Origin: Hyphomonas sp. TMED17
Lineage (GTDB): Bacteria > Pseudomonadota > Alphaproteobacteria > Caulobacterales > Hyphomonadaceae
DNA length: 64,000 bases
Assembly (NCBI GenBank): GCA_002172915.1
Contig: NHBW01000009.1
Span: 1 to 64,000, forward strand
Direction: 5' to 3'
In this document: positions 49,276 through 57,325 of the stretch, piece by piece
Layout of the letters: each line of letters starts with the position of its first letter
How positions within the stretch are numbered: position 1 is the first letter of the stretch
Translations under genes and position numbers: made by a program
Notes under the pieces: model-generated
The model's database searches: none
Seen by the model: only the letters and a program-made list of their open reading frames with translations
What the model was told of the DNA's origin: nothing

Positions 49276-49707
49276 ATGCCGGATAAATTTCTGAAATTTG
49301 CCTCAGTACTCGCCTCAGTACTGGCCTTTTTCTGGCTCTTTACGATCCCGGCAAATGCGCTGTCCGCTGCGTGTCACTGCAAGGGGTATGCCGGGCCAGG
49401 CGGTCCATGTTATGCGGGGCCTGGCGGTCCAGCCTATGATGGTCCGGGCGGGGCGGCGTATTCGGGGCCCGGTGGTCCGTGTTATGCCGGACCCGGTGGC
49501 GCGGCCTATGATGGTCCGGGCGGTCCGGCTTATGCAGGTCCGGGTGGCGCCTGTTATGCGGGCCCTGGTGGTCCGGCATATGCGGGTCCCGGCGGCGCGG
49601 CTTATGACGGTCCTGGTGGTCCTTGTTATGACGGCCCGAGCGGCGCTTGTTATTCTGGCCCCGGTGGCGGCAAGGATTGTCCGGAGATCTGTTCTCGCTG
49701 CCCTTAG
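49276..49707 (+). CDS. Secreted Cys-containing YxGPGG octapeptide-repeat protein
   Basis: 143 residues. A signal peptide (about 1-28, ends IPANA) is followed by a short CHC-containing lead and twelve octapeptides of the form Y-[ADS]-G-P-G-G-[PA]-[CA] (residues 38-133, last one degenerate), then a Cys-rich end (C135, C139, C142). Ten Cys in total; C45, C69, C93 and C117 fall exactly 24 residues apart, so the core has a three-unit super-repeat. Composition suggests an extended, elastic or metal/thiol-binding surface protein; no function is known to me. GGAGG lies 10 bases before the ATG. The NO-synthase fusion gene begins 156 bases downstream on the same strand. Confidence 0.75.
   Translation: MPDKFLKFASVLASVLAFFWLFTIPANALSAACHCKGYAGPGGPCYAGPGGPAYDGPGGAAYSGPGGPCYAGPGGAAYDGPGGPAYAGPGGACYAGPGGPAYAGPGGAAYDGPGGPCYDGPSGACYSGPGGGKDCPEICSRCP
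49387..49674 (+). repeat. Twelve 24-base tandem units encoding YxGPGGxx
   Basis: Consecutive 24-base units differ mainly at third codon positions and at the variable residues, so the protein pattern is conserved more than the DNA. Cys codons mark every third unit (72-base period) through the core, with an extra one in unit 11. Confidence 0.9.
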
Positions 49708-49825
49708 ACCGAACATGATAATCGACTTTTGCTGATAATTTGCAAATCCTTATTGGCAGACTGCAAATGGTAGCTGGTGCCGCAGCATTTTACCTGATTG
49801 TCTTGAAAATGTTCTGTTATTCCGA

Positions 49826-49840
49826 CAGACTTTCAGTCTG
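49826..49840. promoter_or_regulatory. Palindrome just upstream of the NO-synthase fusion
   Basis: CAGACT-TTC-AGTCTG (49826-49840) is a perfect 6-3-6 inverted repeat, overlapped by a second one, TTCAG-T-CTGAA (49832-49842). It ends 23 bases before the ATG at 49864, where it could act as an operator or an mRNA hairpin near the start. Confidence 0.4.
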
Positions 49841-49863
49841 AAGACGACCGGGTGGGGCATGAT

Positions 49864-52800
49864 ATGGCGACGGTAAACACAAGTTGGGCCGATAGTATTA
49901 TCGAAAGCGGTCTGTTCGTATCACTGGATGCAGCCCAAAGGCGGGTCTTAGAATCGGTCGTCGAAGAGGTTAATGTACGCCCTGGTGAAGTTTTATTCCG
50001 GCAGGGCGATGCCTCAGACGCTGCTTATATTGTTATTACCGGCGCGATGCAGGTGCTGGCCAAGGATTATAATGACCGCGAGGTGATTATCGCGCGCCTT
50101 GAGCGTAAATCCTTTTTTGGTGAACAGGGCTTGCTGCAAGCGGCGCCCCGGCCGCGAAATGCAACGCTTCGGGCAGTAAATGGGTCTCGCCTTTTGAAGA
50201 TCCCGGCGGCGGCATTTAAAGCCATTCATGACAAACAAAGCGACGGCCGGCTGGCCAGAAAAGATGCTGAGAACGCGCTCGAGCGCATGGCCAAAACATC
50301 GGCTATTGGCGATGCTTTCTCTCAATTGACGCTGGCCGAAGCGGCCCCGGAGACCAGTCACCTGCTTGCAGGAGAGACGATGGATGTTTCCAATCGGGAA
50401 ACGGATCGTATTTACTGGGTCGAACAGGGTGATGTCACGATTTATCGCAACACGTCTGAGGGGCTCGCTCTGCTGTTACGGGTTGGAGCTGGCGGTGTGT
50501 TCATATTGTCCGACGAGGTCCTTGATGACCAGCCGAATGCGATCGGGAATGCCGATCTCATACTGGCCGAGACAACAGCGCAGCTTCTAAGCATGAATGT
50601 GGGTGCTAGCCGGGCCGGGTCTGGAGAGGACGGGGCTGGTGTGGATGTATGGCGCAAATTGCGGCGCGCCTTGAATGTTCAACGTATGGGGCTTGTGACC
50701 CAGTATGAGGGGGTCTTTGAAACGGAACCAGCGCTGATGACGCAGTACCGGCTAAGGGAGGGCCGGCAAGTTGTTGCCGCATCGCTGATCGAACGGGATG
50801 CGGTGGCATTTCGGGAGGTCGGTTGTGATGGCGCAATTGAATGGCTTACCTCTGACGTCGCTGCCGGGGTTCGCATCGGGCGTATGTCTGACCGGATTGT
50901 TGCAATTGACGCCGGTATGGAATGGCGCGGGCTTGGTGAGGCTGTCGAATGCTTGCTGAAAGGGCGGGAGTTGAAGACCTGGCATGGCGAGTTCTTTGAA
51001 CAAAACGGGGTTCTCGATGGCACGGCAACCGTGGAGACCGGGACCGGCGATGAGTCCAGTATTATATGTGCCTGTACTGGAACCACGCGTGGCCGGGTCA
51101 TGGCGCTCCTGTCTGAAGGCGCATCACAGAGTGACGTTCAGGCGTGCACTGGCGCCGGCTCGATCTGCGGTAGCTGCACTGTCCGTATCGGGGAAGTATG
51201 CGGCGATGAAGACCTGATGCGACCGGTACATGTCGATCGGTTTGAGCGGCTATCAACTGATCTGGCGGCGCTTAAACTGGTCGGGGCAGACTGGGTCCTG
51301 CCAGCGGCTAGCCCGGGCCAGCACATCGCTTTAGAGAGTTTTATAAATGGGCTCTGGATCCGGCGCTCTTACACCTTAGTCGGCACGCAGGGTGGCGAGC
51401 AAGGGTGGACGCTGGTCTTGAAAAAAGAGCCGATGGGGACGTTGTCGCCGTGGCTTTTTGAGCAGGGTCGTTCAGTTTTGTTAAGGGTATCGCAAGCACA
51501 GGGCGACGCCATAGATGCTGAAACCGACCGACCGCTTGTTTTCATGGTTGCCGGCGTCGGGGTGACACCGGCGCTCGCAATACTGAATGGGGCAGTTACT
51601 CGACCGGTAACAATTCATGCCTCAGTATCGGATCAGTCGACGGGCGATGTGGTCCGGGCCCTGATGGATCAGTGTGGGGGTCTGGCAAATTTAATTATTC
51701 AAAACACCGCCGAGCGGGGTCGGGTCGGCGCGTCTGAAATTGCCGACATGCACCGGCGTTTTCCCAATGCTGACTGGTTCGTCTGTGGACCTGAGAGTTA
51801 TGAAGCCGACATTACCAATTGTCTGAATAATTTAGGGATAGACGAGGCGCGTATTCGTGTTGACCGGTTCACACAGGCCGGTGAGCCACCTGTCGATGAC
51901 GGCAATTGTCCGGCGCCGGTGCCAGCCTTGCCCGCTCTGGCTGCCCGTCCTCATGAAACCGGACGTATTGAACTATCTGAAACTGATCCGGACGCGCCTG
52001 AGGCGGCTGTTTTGCTGGAGCAAATATTCGCGGAATGGCAGCAGACCGGCGAGCATGATCTCGCCGGTAGTGAAGACGTACGCCGCGAACGACTTGCTTT
52101 AGCCGGGTCTGGGCAATTATTTGATCCGACCACTGAAGAGTTAAAGGCTGCAGCACGACTGGGATGGCGTAATGCAAATCGTTGTATTGGCCGGCTGTAT
52201 TGGAACGGGCTTGAAGTGCGCGACCGTCGGCATGTGCGTGATCCCGAAGCGATGCTTTCCGAAATGGTTGATCATTTGAATTTTGCAACAAATGATGGAA
52301 AATTGTGCAGTCTGATAACTGTTTTCGCAGCCGTCGATGAAGGCGGAACTGAAATTATCAGTCCGCAATTGGTGCGTTATGCCGGATATCGTGATGCAAA
52401 TGGTCAGGTAACCGGTGACCCCGGGCATATCGCATTAACGAAAATGGCTGAAGCCGCGGGATGGCGCGGCGCTGGCGGCGCTTTCGATCTTTTGCCATTA
52501 ATGGCCAGAGACGAAACAGGCCGCCTTCATATCAGATCTTTGCGGCCAGACGAGGTTCTAGAAGTGGATATCTCGCATCCCGATTATGGCTGGTTTTCCG
52601 AGCTCGACCTGAAATGGCATGCCGTGCCAGGGATTGCCAGCCAGGCTCTGGATGCATTCGGCCGAAAGTTTCGGGTTGTTTTCAATGGTTGGTATATGGG
52701 GACAGAAATCGGGGCGCGAAACCTGAGTGACCCATATCGATATAATGTTCTGCCGGCGATTGCCCGTCGGATGGGGCTCGATATTAGTGATGATGCTTCG

Positions 52801-53058
52801 CTTTGGCGGGATCGCGCAATGCTGGAACTTAACCGGGCTGTGCTGTATTCTTACCGGCAGGCTGGCGTAACGATGCTAGACCATCATACCGCCTCAACCG
52901 AGTTCCTGCAGTTTGTTGCAGATGAACATGCGCTTGGACGCGAGGTTCAGGCCGAGTGGTCCTGGATTGTACCGCCAATATCTGGCTCTGCAGTAACGCC
53001 TTATCATCTCGACTTTCCCAATACTTACTTCAAACCGGCTTATGTGCCTCTCGACTAG
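49864..53058 (+). CDS. nos: Nitric oxide synthase fusion: cNMP-binding, [2Fe-2S], FAD/NAD reductase and NOS oxygenase domains
   Basis: 1064 residues from ATG 49864 (GGTGGGG upstream; the frame opens at GTG 49852). In order: cyclic-nucleotide-binding domain (16-121) with phosphate-binding cassette FFGEQGLL and R98; a degenerate second copy (156-246); an unassigned segment (250-395); a BFD-like [2Fe-2S] domain (400-448; C402, C404, C435, C438); a ferredoxin-reductase module (451-670) with FAD motif RRSYT, NAD loop GVGVTP and CGP; and a NOS oxygenase domain (711-1064). The last has the heme Cys C774 in WRNANRCIG, the arginine-binding Glu E948 in NGWYMGTEIG and the pterin-side WSWIVPPISGS. It should make NO from arginine with its own electron chain: NAD(P)H to FAD to Fe-S to heme. 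Cyclic nucleotide control is inferred. Confidence 0.93.
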   Translation: MATVNTSWADSIIESGLFVSLDAAQRRVLESVVEEVNVRPGEVLFRQGDASDAAYIVITGAMQVLAKDYNDREVIIARLERKSFFGEQGLLQAAPRPRNATLRAVNGSRLLKIPAAAFKAIHDKQSDGRLARKDAENALERMAKTSAIGDAFSQLTLAEAAPETSHLLAGETMDVSNRETDRIYWVEQGDVTIYRNTSEGLALLLRVGAGGVFILSDEVLDDQPNAIGNADLILAETTAQLLSMNVGASRAGSGEDGAGVDVWRKLRRALNVQRMGLVTQYEGVFETEPALMTQYRLREGRQVVAASLIERDAVAFREVGCDGAIEWLTSDVAAGVRIGRMSDRIVAIDAGMEWRGLGEAVECLLKGRELKTWHGEFFEQNGVLDGTATVETGTGDESSIICACTGTTRGRVMALLSEGASQSDVQACTGAGSICGSCTVRIGEVCGDEDLMRPVHVDRFERLSTDLAALKLVGADWVLPAASPGQHIALESFINGLWIRRSYTLVGTQGGEQGWTLVLKKEPMGTLSPWLFEQGRSVLLRVSQAQGDAIDAETDRPLVFMVAGVGVTPALAILNGAVTRPVTIHASVSDQSTGDVVRALMDQCGGLANLIIQNTAERGRVGASEIADMHRRFPNADWFVCGPESYEADITNCLNNLGIDEARIRVDRFTQAGEPPVDDGNCPAPVPALPALAARPHETGRIELSETDPDAPEAAVLLEQIFAEWQQTGEHDLAGSEDVRRERLALAGSGQLFDPTTEELKAAARLGWRNANRCIGRLYWNGLEVRDRRHVRDPEAMLSEMVDHLNFATNDGKLCSLITVFAAVDEGGTEIISPQLVRYAGYRDANGQVTGDPGHIALTKMAEAAGWRGAGGAFDLLPLMARDETGRLHIRSLRPDEVLEVDISHPDYGWFSELDLKWHAVPGIASQALDAFGRKFRVVFNGWYMGTEIGARNLSDPYRYNVLPAIARRMGLDISDDASLWRDRAMLELNRAVLYSYRQAGVTMLDHHTASTEFLQFVADEHALGREVQAEWSWIVPPISGSAVTPYHLDFPNTYFKPAYVPLD

Positions 53059-53439
53059 GGTGTCGGCATGCAGTGGCCTCGCCATTATTCTGGCAATGCA
53101 CTCGGTGCGGTTGTCCGGTGACTGAGAACATAATTTTAGAGTCGCGTGTCGGGTGTCAGAGACCATTGTCGCTGTCTGACTGGCGGGCACAATGCTGTCC
53201 GGCATCGGCATGATTATTATAAACAGGAGGAGGCCGCGGTCTGTCTTGAACAGCTATTAACGGCGTACGCCTGAGCTTATCGATACTATCCGGATGAATC
53301 TGGACTGTGGATCGGGCCGATGTACAGCTAGACCGCAGCGCGATCGATTTTTTATATATTGGCTGGCATGGTTTCGTGGTCTTCCGCGATATGCCTCAAA
53401 CACCGCTCTAAAGGCGTGATCTCACGGTAAATGGACGAG
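53059..53439. other. Intergenic region, no gene seen
   Basis: It lies between the convergent ends of the NO-synthase gene and a fucosyltransferase-like gene. I see no clear terminator or coding region. Confidence 0.3.
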
Positions 53440-54345
53440 CTAGTTTAAACCAAACTTGATACCGGGGTTGGAAAGCAACGTTTTTATCAGGATTTTTGAT
53501 TCCCACAAATTCAGCGCGAGCTGCGAAAAGCCCGATACGGTTGCGCCGATAGGGTTTTGGTTTATCTGAAATATTTGCAGCCGTACGGCTAATGACAACA
53601 TGAGCAGATCCAGTATCGCGTCAGTGTTTCGACGGAATGTTGCATCATCCGAAAATTTGGCGGAATGCAGAGCGATTTGCTTCTCCGGTAATGCGCTAAA
53701 TGAAAACACACGGTTTTCACCGAGCGCCTGCTTGAAGTGCGTCACAACTGATTTGTTATCGGTGGCGAGAAATAGTGGCCGCTGACTGGATGCAGAATAG
53801 TTATCTAAAAATGACTTATAATCAGTTTTATAATCGGTATGCCTTACATGCACGGCATCATAGACCCTACCGATCTTTTGCAGCCGCTCTGACAGCTTCT
53901 TGATAATGTGGGGTCGCACCCCAATTCGCAGCAAAGCGAAGACTGAATCAGTTCCACCACCCGTCGAGTGATGCAGCAGGACTTGCTGGGAATAATGTTT
54001 ATCAAAATCGAATGTTAGCAGCTGATTGCTTTCGACTTCGAGAAGCTTTCCACGCCAGTCGCCTTGCCATTTCGTCTGATAATTATTCAGTTTTCCTTGC
54101 ACACCGGTCGGGAAAACATTCATCAGTGCCAGTTTCGGTTTTATAGCTTTAGCTGAAAGAATTAGACGTTTGTGTTTCGGAAAAAAATAGCGGCTAAAAT
54201 CATCATGGAAATTGCGAGCGTTTTCATGGTTCGTATCGACGATTACAGTGCGGTTATAGCGTTCCCCATACCGACAACACTTTTCGATCTGACAGAGAAT
54301 ATCATTTAGGCCGCCTTCGGGGCGACAGAGGATATATTTCGTCAC
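53440..54345 (-). CDS. Fucosyltransferase-like glycosyltransferase
   Basis: 301 residues from a GTG start preceded by AAAAGGTG. The N-terminal part YILCRPEGGLNDILCQIEKC has the Gly-loop of NodZ/FUT8/O-fucosyltransferase-type GT-B enzymes. AVHVRHTDYKTDYKSF matches the GDP-fucose-binding HVRRTDK-like motif, and PLFLATDNKSVVTHFK matches the FLATDD motif. It may add fucose or another sugar to a surface glycan or small acceptor. The DNA looks more A/T-rich than the flanks, which could mean transfer. It stands alone. Confidence 0.7.
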   Translation of the reverse strand: MTKYILCRPEGGLNDILCQIEKCCRYGERYNRTVIVDTNHENARNFHDDFSRYFFPKHKRLILSAKAIKPKLALMNVFPTGVQGKLNNYQTKWQGDWRGKLLEVESNQLLTFDFDKHYSQQVLLHHSTGGGTDSVFALLRIGVRPHIIKKLSERLQKIGRVYDAVHVRHTDYKTDYKSFLDNYSASSQRPLFLATDNKSVVTHFKQALGENRVFSFSALPEKQIALHSAKFSDDATFRRNTDAILDLLMLSLAVRLQIFQINQNPIGATVSGFSQLALNLWESKILIKTLLSNPGIKFGLN

Positions 54346-54705
54346 GTTTCGTCACCTTTTTCGCACGTATCTATCTGGTTTCTATAATATAAGAAGTCCG
54401 ATCGGGAACAGCTCTGATGAAATTGGCTGTCTTAAGAGCCTTAACGCGCTGCGACGTATCCCAATATTCTGCGGTTTGGGCCATGCCAGCCACGATTCCC
54501 GGCATCGTTATTGAATTGAGGTCGGCGGTTTTGACAAGCCTGACAGGTGCTGGAAATAGGCTGCGAGCAGGTTTTCGTGCGGCGGACCTGATACCGGACA
54601 GTGGTGCGACCGGACTAAATGAATGGTTCAAAGCTAAGAGGACCCCGAGTTGCTATCTTCGGCATGGACGGCTTAATAATAATCAAGGGATGGAGGAAAA
54701 GGGAT
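54346..54705. other. Intergenic region between divergent genes
   Basis: It holds the promoters of the glycosyltransferase (minus) and serine hydrolase (plus). Open frames crossing here have no family similarity. GGAGG at 54692-54696 serves the ATG at 54706. Confidence 0.35.
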
Positions 54706-55860
54706 ATGAGCAATTTGATTGCAACCCGAACAAATGAAGGAGCAGCGGCCCATAAAGTACCATTTGTGAGCTATGGCGTGACCCGGGCAGCTGGCGAGGT
54801 CATGACCGGCCATTTTGGTCATACCGGCCACGAAGCTGTTGGTGGTGACAACATTTTCCGCATTGCATCGATGACTAAGCCGATTGTTACAATGGCGGCG
54901 CTGCAACTTGTGGAGGCGGGCAAGCTTGATCTGCATGCGCCTGCAAAAAATATTCTTCCGATGCTGGGCGAGGTCGATGTGCTAGTCGGCGAGGCTGCGG
55001 CGGATATGAAGACTGTGGGGCTCGCGCGCGATATTACCTTGCATCATCTTCTGACCCATACGTCGGGCTATGCGTATGACTTCCATTCGGACAAGATTAT
55101 GGCCCAAGTGCAAGCCGGGAAGGTCCCGCCTCTCGCCGTCGACAATAATGATTTTCTGCGTGCGCCCCTAATCTCTCAGCCGGGCGATAATTGGGAATAT
55201 GGCATCGGGGTCGATTTTGTTGGCCAGATGATCGAAGCTGTCAGTGGGCAGGACCTGGAGACATATCTCCGGGAGATGATTTTCGAGCCACTGAGCATGA
55301 CCTGTACCAGCTTCCGCGCAAGTGTTGTCGGAGCCGACAAGATCGTGCCGCTAGGCGCGCGGTCTGCCGACGGCACAATAACAGACCTGACGGCTATGAT
55401 GCCGTTAATTGATAGTCCGCCCTATTCAGGTGGTGGCGGTCTTTATTCGAATGTCACTGACTATATGAAGTTTATGCGCGTATTACTGAATGGCGAGCAG
55501 GGGCCAAGTGGCCGGATTCTGGGTGCTGATGGGGTGCATATGATGCAGACTAACCAGATTGGTGATCTGCTTGTCCCTTTGCAGCCGACAATGAATGAAA
55601 TGTTGTGTAGCGAACATGAGTGGTTCCCGGGTGTCATTAACCGATGGAGCTATGGCTTGCTGATTAATGAATCGGATGTGCCGGGTCGCCGAAAGGCCGG
55701 AAGCTGCGCCTGGTCAGGCTTGAACTGTACGTATTTCTTCGTCGACCCCAAGAGTGATATTGGCGGCGTGGTTATGATGCAGATGTTGCCGGTTTATAAT
55801 CCGGCATCATTGTCGGTTTTCGAAGCGTTTGAGAAGGCGATTTATGAAACCGACTTGTAG
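54706..55860 (+). CDS. Beta-lactamase-fold serine hydrolase
   Basis: 384 residues from ATG 54706, chosen for the GGAGGAAAAGG upstream. The SxxK motif is SMTK (in FRIASMTKPIVTMAALQL), and the Tyr motif is in the WEYGIGVDFVG region. The fold is the beta-lactamase/DD-peptidase class C type, here without a signal peptide, so an esterase or amidase acting on small molecules is more likely than a beta-lactamase. YSGGGGLYSNVTDYMKFM is typical of this family. A second paralogue-like gene lies at 61690. Confidence 0.87.
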   Translation: MSNLIATRTNEGAAAHKVPFVSYGVTRAAGEVMTGHFGHTGHEAVGGDNIFRIASMTKPIVTMAALQLVEAGKLDLHAPAKNILPMLGEVDVLVGEAAADMKTVGLARDITLHHLLTHTSGYAYDFHSDKIMAQVQAGKVPPLAVDNNDFLRAPLISQPGDNWEYGIGVDFVGQMIEAVSGQDLETYLREMIFEPLSMTCTSFRASVVGADKIVPLGARSADGTITDLTAMMPLIDSPPYSGGGGLYSNVTDYMKFMRVLLNGEQGPSGRILGADGVHMMQTNQIGDLLVPLQPTMNEMLCSEHEWFPGVINRWSYGLLINESDVPGRRKAGSCAWSGLNCTYFFVDPKSDIGGVVMMQMLPVYNPASLSVFEAFEKAIYETDL

Positions 55861-56249
55861 GCACTTAATGATGCTACCGTGAATGAAGTTGCTTCTCGGC
55901 TTGGGCGGTGCCTGAGCAATCGTCTGCGTGTCTTGTCTGTCCTGCCTGGCCGGCCAGTGGCCTGTGATGTGACGCGCTTTCGCGTGCGCGCGGCTGAGAT
56001 AGCCCTGTTAGGGCCGTGTTTCACGCTTTCGGGTAAATGCGAGCCAGGGGCTATGGTTTACGGTTAGTCCGACAGAGCCGTCGCATAATATCAAACAAGA
56101 CGCCATCTGGCGGCCTGCCTCGTGCCGGAGAGGGGCGCGTCTGGTTTAATCGACGATTTTTGGCGTAATCAAACGGTCCGCCTGTTGCGGCGGGTAGCCC
56201 TGTTTTGCGCGCATAGGATGGTGTTTGATTTTAGCGCGTCTTTACTATT
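55861..56249. other. Intergenic region with a short GC hairpin
   Basis: ACGCG-CTTT-CGCGT (55972-55985) is a 5-bp stem-loop. No gene is supported in this gap between convergent genes. Confidence 0.35.
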
Positions 56250-56840
56250 CTATTCGACGCGGCTTACCGAATAGCTGCGGCCGGTGGCCAGGAGTTTCAG
56301 ACGCGTCGAACCAAGTGCCCCTTGTCTGATTTCGACCTCCGTCGGCAATGTTCGGGGGACACGGATCGGGCGCAGCTCCAGCTGGCGCCAGACGAAGCCC
56401 TCTTCTGTGGTGAAGAAGTAGCGTCCGATATTATTACGTTCAATTTCAACCACTTTTGTGACATACCTGTCTGGCTCATCGACAGCACTCTGGCTTGACG
56501 GCGCGTTGTTTCTGGCGCGCGGGAACCAACTTGGTAATAGGCCACCATTGGCTTCAGCGGCATTCCCCCCTGTATTCGACGGCGCGGCATTGCTAGCCAT
56601 TGTTTGGCTGCTGCCGCTTGTTGCTGGCGCTGCCTGGAAATTGTCGGCACTTGTCGCTGGAACGGTCTGCAAATCATCGGCTACCAGACCCGCAGCGGCG
56701 GCGTCGAAACAGGCAAGACGCTCGCCTGGATCGATGACTGATTTACAGGCAATGAAGTCTGCTGGTGTCTGGGTGAAAGCGGTTGTTTGGGTCAAAAACA
56801 GTCCAATTAGCAGACTAGGGATGAAAGCGGTCTTTGTCAT
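56250..56840 (-). CDS. Exported protein of unknown function with CxxxxD...RLACFD motif
   Basis: 196 residues from ATG 56840 (MTKTAFIPSLL). A signal peptide (to about residue 22) is followed by ACKSVIDPGERLACFDAA, a Cys-pair motif seen at the start of many small periplasmic proteins, including some type VI secretion accessory proteins. A Ser/Ala/Asn-rich linker (about 55-115) leads to a C-terminal beta-rich domain (VTKVVEIERNNIGRYFFTTEEGFVWRQ). I cannot name the function. No secretion genes are nearby. Confidence 0.72.
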   Translation of the reverse strand: MTKTAFIPSLLIGLFLTQTTAFTQTPADFIACKSVIDPGERLACFDAAAAGLVADDLQTVPATSADNFQAAPATSGSSQTMASNAAPSNTGGNAAEANGGLLPSWFPRARNNAPSSQSAVDEPDRYVTKVVEIERNNIGRYFFTTEEGFVWRQLELRPIRVPRTLPTEVEIRQGALGSTRLKLLATGRSYSVSRVE

Positions 56841-57029
56841 TGGACATCTCTTTATAATAATAGCGAAAGCTGAAACATCATTAGGTGACAGCAGCGAGTC
56901 AAGCATCAATCGAGCATCTGATGGAACGTTTTCTGCGTTTCACCCATAAAGCCGAATAAGAAAACAATATCGTTTTGATCTTGCCGACACCCCGGCGTGT
57001 TATTGATTGCATTTTTGCAGATTCATGCG

Positions 57030-57049
57030 GCATGTCGCTTTCGACATGC
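57030..57049. promoter_or_regulatory. Strong 8-bp palindrome between divergent genes
   Basis: GCATGTCG (57030-57037), loop CTTT, CGACATGC (57042-57049). The stem is perfect. It lies in the gap 56841-57325, which otherwise shows no gene. Its place between divergent genes favours a regulatory role over a terminator. Confidence 0.4.
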
Positions 57050-57325
57050 TTGTTGTCGATGCCCTGACATGCATGTTTGTCTGAAGTTAGGCGTGGTTAT
57101 GATCGTTGAGGAACAGACGCTTCGTCTGCAGCGGCAAGAGGCCTCTAACACGGCGGGATGAGCGCGTTGCTGCCTGAGGCTCATAAGCAAATTAAAGTTG
57201 CGTCTATAAACCCGGCCTTATATTCCAGAGATTAGACCTAGCTGTTATCAGTCAGTGTAGGTGATTTTATCGATTGCGCTGAGGGGGATATTCCACTGGC
57301 TATTACACTTGAGGATCTGGATACA

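Noticed and set aside
49387-49674. CRISPR-like array from regular 24-base periodicity
   Set aside because: Units are contiguous coding repeats without unique spacers, and no cas genes are present.
49298-49735. Long alternate-frame reading frames on both strands across the repeat
   Set aside because: They arise because GC-rich 24-base repeats stay open in several frames. Only the 49276 frame has a signal peptide, ribosome-binding site and regular residues.
54371-54631. 86-codon minus-strand frame upstream of the glycosyltransferase
   Set aside because: No start signal or family similarity; overlaps the promoter region of divergent genes.
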